This document shows positions 25,153 to 33,575 of a stretch of DNA of 48,962 nt, in pieces. Every line of letters begins with the position of its first letter. Within the stretch, counting starts at the first letter, position 1. The stretch is taken from assembly GCA_944385035.1 (NCBI GenBank), contig CALWVV010000017.1, positions 1-48,962 on the forward strand, read 5' to 3'. Below the pieces are notes generated by a model. That model had not been told where the DNA came from, made no database searches, and worked only from the letters and a program-made list of their open reading frames with translations. Both the position numbers and the translations under genes were made by a program. Origin of the DNA: an uncultured Oscillospiraceae bacterium. Lineage in GTDB: Bacteria; Bacillota; Clostridia; Oscillospirales; Oscillospiraceae.

Positions 25153-26823
25153 ATGAACAGTCAAGAAAATCTCCGCGCCATCAAGGTCATCGGACACCGC
25201 AACCCGGACACGGATTCCATCTGTTCCGCCATCGCGTACAGCCGCCTGAAAAATATTCTGGACCCGGAGCACCCCTGCAAACCCTGTAGGGCGGGCTTCT
25301 TGAACCGGGAGACCGAGTTTGTTCTGGACTATTTCCAGGTCCCCTCTCCCCAGCTCTATACCGACGTGAGCCCCCAGATCCGGGACGTGGATATCCGGAC
25401 TATGGAGGGTGTGGATGGGGAGACCAGCCTGCGCCGGGCCTGGATGACCATGCGTGACCAGCAGATTGACACCCTCTGTATTGTGGACGAGGAGCAGAAG
25501 CTCAAGGGCGTCATTACCGTTAAGGACGTGGCTACTGCCAATATGGACGGCCTGGATACCCACATTTTGGAAAAGGCCGGGACCAGCTATCAAAATATCC
25601 TGGACATTCTGGAGGGCACCGTCCTGGTGGGAGATATTGAGGGCAAGCGGGTAAACGGCCGGATCATCATCGGTTCGGGCAGCGCCGAGCAGATCGAGAA
25701 GTCCATCTCCCCCGGTGACATTGTCATCGTAGCCAACCGCAGTGAGAGCCAGCTGGCCGCCATTGAGATGGGGGCGGGGTGCGTGGTGGTGTGCGCAGAC
25801 AGTAAGGTGTCCCGGACCATCAAAATGCTGGCGGAAGAGCAGGGGTGCATTATGATCGGCACCCCCAAGAGTACCTATGTGGCCGGTCAGATGATCAGTC
25901 AGGCGGCCCCGATCCGCCACTATATGACGGAGAACGGCCTGCTTACCTTCACCCTCGACAGTTCGGTAGAGGCGGCCACCAAGGTGATGACCTCAGTGCG
26001 CTACCGCTACTTCCCAGTGCTGGATGACGAGGGGCGCTATGTGGGCGTGGTTTCCCGCCGTAATATGATGGGCCTGCATAAAAAGCAGCTTATCCTGGTG
26101 GATCACAACGAGAAGAACCAGGCCGTGGAGGGCATTGAACAGGCGGAGATCCTGGAGATCATCGACCACCACCGCATCGGCTCCATGGAGACCGACGGGC
26201 CGGTGTATTTCCGCAACGTGCCTGTAGGCTGCACCTCTACCATCATCTACCAGATGTATGAGGAGAACGGGGTGGAAATTGACAAGACCACCGCGGGGCT
26301 TATGCTCTCGGCCATTCTATCCGACACTCTCATGTTCCGCAGCCCCACCTGTACCCCTGTGGACGAGCGTACGGCCCGGAAGCTGGCTGAGCTGGCCGGG
26401 GTGGATCTGGAGGCCTATGCTGACGCCATGTTTGAGCACGGCGGAGATGTGAGCGGCAAGACCGCCGAGGAGATCTTCAACACCGACTATAAGATCTTTG
26501 ACAGCGGCGCCGTGCGCTTTGGCGTGGGCCAGGGCAGCTACATGGTGGAGCGCAACCGGAAGGCCAGTCAGGCCCTCCTGGCCCCCTATCTGCCCGTTGC
26601 CCTGGAGAAGCAGGGCCTGGACTACATTTTCTACATGTTTACCGACGTACGGGGGGCCAATACCGAACTGCTCATGGCCGGCAAGGGGGCTGAGTCCCTG
26701 GTGGCCCGAGCCTTCCAAGTGGAGGTGAAGGATGGGATCGCCATCCTGCCCGGTGTGGTCAGCCGGAAAAAGCAGCTTCTGCCCCGGATCATCAACACCA
26801 TCCGGGAAGAGGAGCAGGAGTAA
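25153..26823 (+). CDS. ppaC: Manganese-dependent inorganic pyrophosphatase with CBS and DRTGG regulatory domains
   Basis: 556 residues. The DHH catalytic domain begins VIGHRNPDTDSICSAIAYS (metal ligands His, Asp, Asp), is interrupted after about residue 65 by a CBS domain, a DRTGG domain (about 140-245) and a second CBS domain (about 250-305), and resumes with IIDHHRIGSMET and the DHHA2 domain. This is the layout of CBS-PPases of Clostridia and Desulfovibrionales, which are inhibited by AMP/ADP and activated by ATP and diadenosine polyphosphates. It hydrolyses pyrophosphate in the cytoplasm. Monocistronic, with its own promoter and terminator. Confidence 0.93.
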   Translation: MNSQENLRAIKVIGHRNPDTDSICSAIAYSRLKNILDPEHPCKPCRAGFLNRETEFVLDYFQVPSPQLYTDVSPQIRDVDIRTMEGVDGETSLRRAWMTMRDQQIDTLCIVDEEQKLKGVITVKDVATANMDGLDTHILEKAGTSYQNILDILEGTVLVGDIEGKRVNGRIIIGSGSAEQIEKSISPGDIVIVANRSESQLAAIEMGAGCVVVCADSKVSRTIKMLAEEQGCIMIGTPKSTYVAGQMISQAAPIRHYMTENGLLTFTLDSSVEAATKVMTSVRYRYFPVLDDEGRYVGVVSRRNMMGLHKKQLILVDHNEKNQAVEGIEQAEILEIIDHHRIGSMETDGPVYFRNVPVGCTSTIIYQMYEENGVEIDKTTAGLMLSAILSDTLMFRSPTCTPVDERTARKLAELAGVDLEAYADAMFEHGGDVSGKTAEEIFNTDYKIFDSGAVRFGVGQGSYMVERNRKASQALLAPYLPVALEKQGLDYIFYMFTDVRGANTELLMAGKGAESLVARAFQVEVKDGIAILPGVVSRKKQLLPRIINTIREEEQE

Positions 26824-26851
26824 CAAAACGGGAAAAACCGTCCTGAAGCAT

Positions 26852-26894
26852 AAGAAAACGCCGCCGGAAGCACTGCTTCCGGCGGCGTTTTCTT
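26852..26894. terminator. Bidirectional terminator between ppaC and livF
   Basis: Perfect 21-bp arms (26852-26872 and 26874-26894), GC-rich core, with A-rich and T-rich ends. It serves both convergent genes. Confidence 0.9.
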
Positions 26895-26918
26895 GGTTTG
26901 CGGAAAGACCTTCGGGAT

Positions 26919-27632
26919 TTAACCGCCCAGATAGGCCCGCTTGATTTCCGGGCTGCGGATCAGCTCCTCGCCGGTACCGGTGGTGACTACATTGCCTGTC
27001 TCCAGCACATAGCCCCGGTGGGCCACAGACAGGGCCATCTGGGCGTTCTGTTCTACCAGCAGGATGGTGGAGCCCTTGCGGTTCAGGTCCTGGATGATCT
27101 CGAAGATCTGCTCCACCAGAATGGGGGCAAGGCCCATGGACGGCTCGTCCAGCATCAACAGCTTGGGGTGAGACATCAGGGCACGGCCCATAGCCAGCAT
27201 CTGTTGCTCACCGCCGGACAGGGTGCCGGCGATCTGCCTGCGGCGCTCCTTCAGCCGGGGGAACAGGTCAAAGACCATCTCCAGGTCCTTTGGAATCCCG
27301 GCGGGGGGCTGGGTGTAGGCGCCCATCTCAAGGTTCTCCTCCACAGACATTTGAAGGAAAATCCGGCGGCCTTCGGGCACCTGGGCCAGACCATGAGAGA
27401 CCAGCTTGTCGGGACTGATATGCTGGATCTCCTTGCCCTCAAAGGTGATGCGCCCGGTCTTGGACCGCAGCAGGCCCGAGACAGTCTGCAGGGTGGTGGT
27501 CTTGCCCGCGCCGTTGGCGCCGATGAGGGTGACGATCTCCCCCTGGTTTACATGAAAGGACACGTCCTTGATGGCGTGGATGGCGCCGTAATAGACGTTG
27601 ATATTTTCTACATTGAGCAGGGTGTTTTCCAC
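26919..27632 (-). CDS. livF: Branched-chain amino-acid ABC transporter ATPase LivF
   Basis: 237 residues from a GTG at 27632 with AAGGAGG upstream; the frame continues upstream but only into livG-coding sequence. Walker A GANGAGKTT, signature LSGGEQQMLAMGRAL, Walker B LLMLDEPSMGLAP, H-loop region LLVEQN. It starts 4 bases after the livG stop. LivF and LivG form the ATPase pair driving uptake through LivH/LivM. The closest family description is branched-chain amino acids, though short amides and urea also use this class. Confidence 0.93.
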   Translation of the reverse strand: MENTLLNVENINVYYGAIHAIKDVSFHVNQGEIVTLIGANGAGKTTTLQTVSGLLRSKTGRITFEGKEIQHISPDKLVSHGLAQVPEGRRIFLQMSVEENLEMGAYTQPPAGIPKDLEMVFDLFPRLKERRRQIAGTLSGGEQQMLAMGRALMSHPKLLMLDEPSMGLAPILVEQIFEIIQDLNRKGSTILLVEQNAQMALSVAHRGYVLETGNVVTTGTGEELIRSPEIKRAYLGG

Positions 27633-27636
27633 GTCC

Positions 27637-28488
27637 TTACGCCTCCTTCTGCTTGCCCAGGTAGGCCTCGATGACCACCGGGTTATTCTTGATCTCATCG
27701 GGAGTGCCCTTGGCGATGATCTGGCCGAAGTTCAGTACCGCAATGCCCTCGCAGATGCCCATGACCAGGCTCATATCATGCTCGATGAGCAAAATGGCGA
27801 TGTTGAAGGTGTCCCGGATTTTGACGATGGTCTCCATAAGCTCCGCCGTCTCCGAGGGGTTCATGCCCGCCGCCGGCTCGTCCAGAAGCAGGAGGCTGGG
27901 TTTGGTGGCCAGGGCGCGGACGATCTCCAGACGGCGCTGGGCGCCGTAGGGCAGGGAGCTGGCCTTGAACTTGGCCAGATAGCCCATGTCAAAGATGGAC
28001 AGAAGCTCCATGGCTTCTTCCCGTGCCTTCTTCTCAGAGCTCCAGTACTTGGGTAGGCGGAAGATGCTGCTCCACATGCCGCAGTCAATGTGGTTGTGAA
28101 GGCCCAGCTTCACGTTATCCTCCACGGTGAGGTTATTGAACAGGCGGATATTCTGGAAGGTACGGGCAATACCGGCCTTGTTCACCTGGACGGTATTCAT
28201 GCTGTTGGTGTCCATGCCGTCCAAAAGGATGGTGCCTCGGGTAGGCTGATAGACCTTGGTCAAAAGGTTAAAGACGGTGGTCTTACCTGCTCCGTTGGGG
28301 CCGATGAGGCCGGCAATTTCCGTGCGGCCGATAGCTATGTTGAAATCCTTCACGGCCGCCAGGCCGCCGAAGTCTATCCCTAAGTGGCGGCACTCCAAAA
28401 TAGGACTTTTGTCAATATCACGCTCGGGGATTTTGTTGGTGCTGGGCACTGGCACCAGCTTCACCGGCTCTTTTTGAAATTTGCTCAT
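27637..28488 (-). CDS. livG: Branched-chain amino-acid ABC transporter ATPase LivG
   Basis: 283 residues. Walker A GPNGAGKTT, the LivG-type sequence GIARTFQNIRLFNNLTVEDN, signature LPYGAQRRLEIVRALA (a variant of LSGGQ, usual in LivG), and Walker B LLLLDEPAAGMNPSE. The N-terminal 28 residues are an extension beyond the ATPase core. Its start overlaps the livM stop by four bases (ATGA), so translation is coupled. Confidence 0.93.
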   Translation of the reverse strand: MSKFQKEPVKLVPVPSTNKIPERDIDKSPILECRHLGIDFGGLAAVKDFNIAIGRTEIAGLIGPNGAGKTTVFNLLTKVYQPTRGTILLDGMDTNSMNTVQVNKAGIARTFQNIRLFNNLTVEDNVKLGLHNHIDCGMWSSIFRLPKYWSSEKKAREEAMELLSIFDMGYLAKFKASSLPYGAQRRLEIVRALATKPSLLLLDEPAAGMNPSETAELMETIVKIRDTFNIAILLIEHDMSLVMGICEGIAVLNFGQIIAKGTPDEIKNNPVVIEAYLGKQKEA

Positions 28489-29555
28489 TGCTCAGCGCCT
28501 CCCTTCTCCTCTGCTTTTTTTCTCTGGAAGCGGGCGTACCAGTTCCAGAGTGTGGGGTTATTGGTGGCCAGCATGACCAGGATCAGCACAATGGCGTAGA
28601 CCAGCATGCGGTAGTCGGCAAACTGGCGCAGAGCCTCAGGCAGGACGGTCAGGGCGGCGGCGGCGATGACCGAGCCCCACATGTTGCCCAGGCCGCCTAA
28701 CACCACAAACACCAGGATAAGGATAGAGGTGTTGAAGTCAAACTTGGTTGCGGTGAAGGTGACCTGGCTGCAGCCATAGAGGGTACCGGCGGCCCCCGCC
28801 AGGGCGGCGGAGGTGACAAAGGCGATCATTTTGTACTTGGTGACGCTGATGCCTACGCTTTCGGCGGCGATGCGGTTGTCACGGGCGGCCATGATGGCCC
28901 GGCCGGTGCGGCTGTTGACCAGGTTGAAGATGACGATCAGGGTAACGACGACCAGCACAAAGCCTGCGATAAAGGAAGAGATGCGCTGGGCGTTCATCAC
29001 ACCCATGGGGCCTTTGATGAGCTCGATGCTGCCCTCGCCCAGGATGTTCCGGTTTTCCAGGAAGCTGAATTGGAAGCCGTTGGAATCCATACCCAAGTAG
29101 ACGTTGGTCAGCAGGCTCTTGATAATTTCACCGAAGGCAAGGGTGACGATGGCCAGGTAGTCGCCATTGAGACGCAGTACGGGAATTCCGATGAGAAAGC
29201 CGAAGAAGCCGGCCAGGGCAGCGCCTACCAGCATAGCTACGGCCAGACGCACCGGAGCGGAGGGGATCACACCGGCCAGAGCGCTGGCGGCGGAGCAGCC
29301 CATAAAGGCACCGATGCTCATAAAGCCTGCGTGTCCCAGACTCAGCTCGCCGGAAATGCCGACCACCAGGTTCAGAGCCAGGGCCATGGTCACATAGGCA
29401 CAGATGGGGATGAGCTGACCCTCCAGTACCGCACCCACGCCTCCGTCTTTAAAGGTGCGCAGAAGCTGGATGATCACAAAGGCACCAATGACCAGGGTGT
29501 AGGTAAAGAGCATGGAGCGGGTGGATTTGTTTATGGTCAAAATATTCTTTTTCAT
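28485..29555 (-). CDS. livM: Branched-chain amino-acid ABC transporter permease LivM
   Basis: 356 residues from the ATG at 29555 (MKKNILTINKSTRSM), with AGGTGG before it. An earlier in-frame ATG would give a long non-hydrophobic start. About ten membrane helices; family motifs include ISGELSLGHAGFMSIGAFMG and LNGDYLAIVTLAFGEII, and the EAA-like cytoplasmic loop GRAIMAARDNRIAAESVGI that contacts the ATPase. It pairs with LivH to form the channel. Confidence 0.93.
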   Translation of the reverse strand: MKKNILTINKSTRSMLFTYTLVIGAFVIIQLLRTFKDGGVGAVLEGQLIPICAYVTMALALNLVVGISGELSLGHAGFMSIGAFMGCSAASALAGVIPSAPVRLAVAMLVGAALAGFFGFLIGIPVLRLNGDYLAIVTLAFGEIIKSLLTNVYLGMDSNGFQFSFLENRNILGEGSIELIKGPMGVMNAQRISSFIAGFVLVVVTLIVIFNLVNSRTGRAIMAARDNRIAAESVGISVTKYKMIAFVTSAALAGAAGTLYGCSQVTFTATKFDFNTSILILVFVVLGGLGNMWGSVIAAAALTVLPEALRQFADYRMLVYAIVLILVMLATNNPTLWNWYARFQRKKAEEKGGAEQ

Positions 29556-29565
29556 GCCGGCCACC

Positions 29566-30486
29566 TCACACTTTCTCCCGCACGGTCTTGCCCAGCAGGC
29601 CCGCGGGCTTGACCAGCAGCACGATAATGAGTACGCCGAAGACCACGGCGGTGGACAGCTGCGTGGAGATATAGGCGCTGGCAAAGATTTCAATGATACC
29701 CAGGAGCAGTCCGCCCAGCAGAGCTCCGGGGATGGAACCGATGCCGCCGAACACGGCGGCGGTGAACGCCTTGATGCCGGGCATAGAGCCGGTGGTGGGG
29801 GTCAGGGTGGGGTAGGCGGAGCACAGCAGCACGCCTGCGATGGCCGCCAGAGCTGAACCAATGGCAAAGGTCATGGAGATGGTGCGGTTGACGTTGATGC
29901 CCATGAGCTGAGCAGCCCCCTTGTCCTCCGACACCGCCCGCATGGCCTTCCCGAGTTTGGTGCGGCCGGTAAAGGAGGTCAGCACGATCATGATGACCAC
30001 GCAGGCAGCGATGGTCACCAGGGTAACATAGGAGATGCTCAGAGGGCCCACCTGAAGCAGGCCGTTGCCCACGATGGGGGAAAATACCTTGGGACTGGAA
30101 GACCACATCAGCAGGGCCGCATTCTGGAGGAAGTAGCTCACGCCGATGGCGGTAATCAGTACCGCCAGAGAGGGAGCCTGGCGCAGGGGCTTGTAGGCCA
30201 GCCCCTCAATGACTACGCCCAGAGCGGTACATACCACCATGGACAGCAGGACGCCCGCCAGGGCGGGAATCACCGCCGCGGCCAGGGAACCCTCTGCAAA
30301 GGAGGTGCTCAGGCCGGACATGGTGAAAAAGCAGATGTAGCCGCCCACCATGATCACGTCGCCGTGGGCAAAGTTCAGCATTTTTGCAATTCCGTAGACC
30401 ATGGTATAGCCCAAGGCGATGATCGCGTAGATGCTGCCCAGGCTCAGGCCCCGGATCAGGTAATCCAACAGGGTCAAGAAATCCAT
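29566..30486 (-). CDS. livH: Branched-chain amino-acid ABC transporter permease LivH
   Basis: 306 residues starting MDFLTLLDYLIRGLSLGSIY, with AAAAGGTGAG upstream. Eight or so membrane helices; motifs IALGYTMVYGIAKMLNFAHG and the loop TKLGKAMRAVSEDKGAAQLM are typical. It is followed by livM after 10 bases. Between livJ and livH, 150 bases contain two hairpins that probably lower expression of the membrane parts relative to the binding protein. Confidence 0.93.
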   Translation of the reverse strand: MDFLTLLDYLIRGLSLGSIYAIIALGYTMVYGIAKMLNFAHGDVIMVGGYICFFTMSGLSTSFAEGSLAAAVIPALAGVLLSMVVCTALGVVIEGLAYKPLRQAPSLAVLITAIGVSYFLQNAALLMWSSSPKVFSPIVGNGLLQVGPLSISYVTLVTIAACVVIMIVLTSFTGRTKLGKAMRAVSEDKGAAQLMGINVNRTISMTFAIGSALAAIAGVLLCSAYPTLTPTTGSMPGIKAFTAAVFGGIGSIPGALLGGLLLGIIEIFASAYISTQLSTAVVFGVLIIVLLVKPAGLLGKTVREKV

Positions 30487-30513
30487 AATTCACTCACCTT
30501 TTCTCTCTCAGGG

Positions 30514-30615
30514 CGCATGGGAAAAACGCCGGGCCCTTCCGGCCCCTTTCCCATGCGTCCCCTTTTGCTGCAAGGAAACACGTGTCCCAGGGGACTGCCA
30601 CGCAGTCCCCTGGGA
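30514..30615 (-). other. Two hairpins between livJ and livH
   Basis: Read on the minus strand, arms 30602-30615/30585-30598 (14 bp perfect) come first, then arms CGCATGGGAAA (30514-30524)/TTTCCCATGCG (30547-30557) enclosing another stem. Neither has a good T-run. 3'-end protection of livJ mRNA is the usual role of such structures in binding-protein operons. Confidence 0.6.
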
Positions 30616-30639
30616 AGCGCGTATTGTGTCAAACGGGAA

Positions 30640-31854
30640 TCAGTCCATACCCACGTAAGCGCCGTCCTGAATGACCATGCCCTTGGGGCTCTTGGACACC
30701 GCGCCGGTGGCATCCCAGGTGATGCCGGCGCCGTCGCCGGTCAGACCGGTAAAGGTGATGGTGGGGAAGGTCTCCTTCAGCTTGGTGTTGATGTCCGCCG
30801 CACTCATGTCGGGGGTGCAGCCGGCGGTCTCCAGGGCCTGCTTGTAGGCGTAGACGCAGTCATAGGCGTCGGCAGCAAACTGGATGGGGGTCTCGCCGTA
30901 CTTGTCCTGATAGGCCTTCACGAAGCTCTGGGTGGCCTCATCCTGGGCGTCGGCGTTGAAGGGGGTCAGCAGCATAACACCCTCAGCCAAAGAGGTGTCA
31001 AAGCCCTTCATAGTGAGGATACCGTCCATGCCGTCCACGCCGAAGAACTTGGGCTCATAGCCCATGGCGTTGGCCTGGTTCAGAATCAGAGAGGCGGGCT
31101 GATAGTAAATGGGCAGGAACAGAAGGTCAGCTTCCTTCTGCTTGGCCTGGGTCAGCTGAACGGTGAAGTCGGTGGCGGTGTCAGTGGTGAAGGTGGCGTT
31201 GCCTACCACATTCAGCCCCAGCTGCTCAGCCTCGGCCATGAACTTATCCTTAATGCCGGTGGAGTAGTTGTCATCGCTCTTCCAGATGATGAACACCTTC
31301 TCGCCCAGTTTCTGCTGGGAGATATACTGGGCGGAAGCCAGACCCTGGTTGGGGTCGGAGAAGCACATCTGATAGACGTTGTCCTTGCCGGAGATCACAT
31401 CAGGGGAGGAGGCGGAGGGGGTCAGGGCAAAGATGCTGTCGGCAAAGTTGTAGCTGGAGGTGGCGATGCCGGGCTGGGTAGTGACGGAGCCCAGAGAAAT
31501 CTGCATGCCCCACTCCTTCAGTGCGTTGTAGGCATTGACAGCCTTCTCAGGGTCGTTCACATCGTCCTCATAGCGCAGGACAAACTGGATGTCGCCGCCC
31601 TGGGCGTTGATCTCATCCACGGCGATCTGGGCGCCGCGCTGGGCAGCCAGGCCGTAGATGGAGGCGTCGCCGGTCAGGGGGCCGGTGCCGCCCAGCTTAA
31701 AGGCGTTGGCGGCCTCGCCGGGGGTGCTGCCGGAGGTGCTGGAGGCGCCGGAGGCGGCGCCGCTCTGGCTGGAGGAGGAACTGCTGCCTCCGCCGCAGGC
31801 GGCCAGGCTCATGGTCATGGCCAGAGCCAGGGCAAGAGAAAGTAACTTCTTCAT
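30640..31854 (-). CDS. livJ: Branched-chain amino-acid binding lipoprotein LivJ
   Basis: 404 residues with lipobox LAAC (Cys 20), a Ser/Gly linker, then a periplasmic-binding-protein type I fold: FKLGGTGPLTGDASIYG, AQRGAQIAVDEINAQGG, and later YDCVYAYKQALETAG. It captures the substrate outside the membrane for LivHMGF. AAAGGAG lies nine bases before the start. The substrate is most likely leucine, isoleucine or valine by family; other amino acids or amides cannot be excluded from sequence. Confidence 0.92.
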   Translation of the reverse strand: MKKLLSLALALAMTMSLAACGGGSSSSSSQSGAASGASSTSGSTPGEAANAFKLGGTGPLTGDASIYGLAAQRGAQIAVDEINAQGGDIQFVLRYEDDVNDPEKAVNAYNALKEWGMQISLGSVTTQPGIATSSYNFADSIFALTPSASSPDVISGKDNVYQMCFSDPNQGLASAQYISQQKLGEKVFIIWKSDDNYSTGIKDKFMAEAEQLGLNVVGNATFTTDTATDFTVQLTQAKQKEADLLFLPIYYQPASLILNQANAMGYEPKFFGVDGMDGILTMKGFDTSLAEGVMLLTPFNADAQDEATQSFVKAYQDKYGETPIQFAADAYDCVYAYKQALETAGCTPDMSAADINTKLKETFPTITFTGLTGDGAGITWDATGAVSKSPKGMVIQDGAYVGMD

Positions 31855-31880
31855 TCTAATTGCTCCTTTTTAAGTGATTA

Positions 31881-31927
31881 TACAAAAAAGCGGCCTCCAT
31901 TCCCGTAAGAACGAAGCCGCTTTTGTA
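31881..31927 (-). terminator. Terminator (possible attenuator) upstream of livJ
   Basis: On the minus strand the arms TACAAAAGCGGC (31927-31916) and GCCGCTTTTTTGTA (31894-31881) pair and end in a T-run, 27 bases before the livJ start. It follows the small membrane-protein gene by 30 bases, so livJ must be reached by readthrough or from a promoter I do not see. Confidence 0.8.
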
Positions 31928-31957
31928 TCGAAGGGATGGTCACGGTACGGTTGTTCT

Positions 31958-32215
31958 TTAGGGGGTGTTCAAATTGTAAAACAGTGCGCCAGCCAGGAAA
32001 AGGAAAATAGCGGCTGGAATAATTCGAGCCAGTGCTCCGCACAGAACAACCACGGCCAAAATAAGAAAAATGGACACCACGGTCATGGTGTCCACAGAAA
32101 AAATCGTGAAATTGGCGTTGAAAGCCTGAAAATAGGCGCAAGAACAAGAGTCCCCATCGCCATAGGCGGCGGACTGGCTGGCATTCATCATTGGATTACA
32201 ACGGACCAGCATCAT
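31958..32215 (-). CDS. Small hydrophobic membrane protein upstream of livJ
   Basis: 85 residues from an ATG at 32215 (an adjacent ATG at 32212 is equally possible), with AAGGGAG about 10 bases upstream and a consensus promoter further up. The first 45 residues are polar with three Cys; the last 42 are strongly hydrophobic, forming two close membrane segments (VVSIFLILAVVVLCGAL and IIPAAIFLFLAGALFYNL). Nearly half of this part is Val, Ile or Leu. A terminator follows and then livJ. It may be an ordinary small membrane protein or, more speculatively, a long leader peptide. No family recognised. Confidence 0.6.
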   Translation of the reverse strand: MMLVRCNPMMNASQSAAYGDGDSCSCAYFQAFNANFTIFSVDTMTVVSIFLILAVVVLCGALARIIPAAIFLFLAGALFYNLNTP

Positions 32216-32261
32216 CCCAGGTTCTCCCTTCCTGCAAGTGCGGCAAACGATATATGCATTT

Positions 32262-32290
32262 ATTCTAAGAGAAGGAAAAACAAAAGTCAA
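32262..32290 (-). promoter_or_regulatory. Promoter for the small membrane protein and liv leader
   Basis: On the minus strand TTGACT (32290-32285), 17-base spacer, TAGAAT (32267-32262). Five of six matches in each box. The 250 bases between it and the tetR promoter hold no gene I can support. Confidence 0.8.
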
Positions 32291-32571
32291 CTGTCGTTCT
32301 CCACAGGAATGACAGAATAAAAGGGGAGAAATTTCGGAAAAATTAGCGATTGTCACAAAAGATTACCCCAAAACCTAGAAAATTTTCCTCCTGTGGGGCA
32401 GAGCGGCGGCCTGGCCTGAATGGGGCAAATGACAAAAGAGGAAAAGGCCATGAGACTTTGCTGGGTGTTGAAATCGGAAATAGGAACGGAAAGGGCGGAA
32501 CTGGACAGGCCCTGTTGTGCCTTTTTAGGATCTGCTTAGGGGGATCCGGGGACACGGAAGGGACTTTATAA

Positions 32572-32600
32572 TTGACCCTATTGGTAAAATGTGATATAAT
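32572..32600 (+). promoter_or_regulatory. Promoter of the TetR-family regulator gene
   Basis: TTGACC (32572-32577), 17-base spacer, TATAAT (32595-32600). No copy of the GACGCGCGTC operator core lies here, so the regulator does not appear to control itself through that site. Confidence 0.82.
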
Positions 32601-32617
32601 AAACCAAATAACAGCAG

Positions 32618-33298
32618 ATGGGTTTGTGCGTCATGGCTTATAAAAAAAGTGCAGAAATGCGGAAAAACATCCTTGAGGCCACAAAGCATGTGGTCGGGGA
32701 AAACGGATATGCAAAGACAGCCATCAAAGATGTGGCCGACTATCTGGGGGTACCCCGCTCTTTGGTGTACTATTATTTCAAAAACAAAGAGAGCATCATG
32801 CAGGTATTGTTTCGGGAAGCATTCCAGGTAGTTGAGCAGGTTGTGTCGACGGTTCTTCCCCGAGGCCAGGAGCCGATGGTGCGTTTGATGCTGAAATATC
32901 TGATGTACCGCAGGATGATATTGCTTAATTCATTGTTTATTGAGTTTGTTGTGGCCTCGGAGTTTGCAACCTTGGATGTATCGGCTTCCGCGAACCAAAT
33001 TGAGCGGTATTACTCCGACAGCCGGGATGCCTTTGTATACCGGGGAAAGCCCGTGGACGGCAAGGAATTCCGCATCCACGTACGGATGGTGGAAGGTGTA
33101 GGCCGTGCTATGGTGGTGGGAGAATACTATGGCACCATTAAGCTGGATGACAGGGAATTTATGGAATGCCTGGGCAAATATGCAATTATGCCCACCTTTG
33201 ATTTGACAAAGAAAGAGATGGAGGAAATTTTAGACCGTACCTTTGTCCTTGCGGAATTGATTGAAAAGTCGAAAATGGATGAGAGCGCCGGAGCTTAG
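32618..33298 (+). CDS. TetR/AcrR-family transcriptional repressor
   Basis: 226 residues if the ATG at 32618 is used; the ATG at 32633 (MAYKKSAEMRKN) is as plausible, and neither has a strong ribosome site. Residues about 20-60 are the TetR DNA-binding domain: ILEATKHVVGENGYAKTAIK and the recognition helices VADYLGVPRSLVYYYFKNKE. The rest is a helical ligand-binding and dimer domain with no clear family. It lies beside a catabolic-type gene set whose two outer promoters carry related palindromes, the expected targets of a TetR dimer. Confidence 0.88.
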   Translation: MGLCVMAYKKSAEMRKNILEATKHVVGENGYAKTAIKDVADYLGVPRSLVYYYFKNKESIMQVLFREAFQVVEQVVSTVLPRGQEPMVRLMLKYLMYRRMILLNSLFIEFVVASEFATLDVSASANQIERYYSDSRDAFVYRGKPVDGKEFRIHVRMVEGVGRAMVVGEYYGTIKLDDREFMECLGKYAIMPTFDLTKKEMEEILDRTFVLAELIEKSKMDESAGA

Positions 33299-33314
33299 TC
33301 TCCGGCGCTTTTTT
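33284..33314 (+). terminator. Terminator overlapping the tetR stop codon
   Basis: AGCGCCGGAG (33284-33293) and CTCCGGCGCT (33300-33309), loop of six that contains the TAG stop, then TTTTTT. This separates tetR from the genes downstream. Confidence 0.92.
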
Positions 33315-33471
33315 GCTGGTCCGGTGCCGCAATCCCCCAGGACAAAGTCACGCAGCTTGGAAGGTTTATCCCTTCTGGTTTCTTGGGGAGAACGTTAGGC
33401 GGCAAATACCTGGGCGATCTGCACGAAAGAAAACCATTGATTTGCACAAAAATGCCCAGGAAAATTTGTAA

Positions 33472-33510
33472 AGCACAATTATTGACGCGCGTCAATAATT
33501 GTGCTATTTT
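33472..33510 (+). promoter_or_regulatory. Operator palindrome and promoter of the amidohydrolase operon
   Basis: 33472-33505 is a perfect 34-bp palindrome centred on GACGCGCGTC. It contains the -35 (TTGACG, 33482-33487) and the 17-base spacer of a promoter whose -10 is TATTTT (33505-33510). A TetR dimer bound here would block polymerase. The rest of 33315-33471 shows no gene. Confidence 0.8.
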
Positions 33511-33575
33511 TTTACTAACGAAGTACCAGAGCAAAGTGAAAACTGGATAAAGAGCAAAACGTAAAGGAGGAGCCT

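Noticed and set aside
30364-31845. A 493-codon plus-strand frame opposite livJ
   Set aside because: Gly/Val/Leu-rich low-complexity shadow of livJ, which has a clear lipoprotein signal and binding-protein fold.
31855-32560. A T-box riboswitch upstream of livJ
   Set aside because: No TGGNACC antiterminator sequence or specifier-loop pattern is present on the minus strand.
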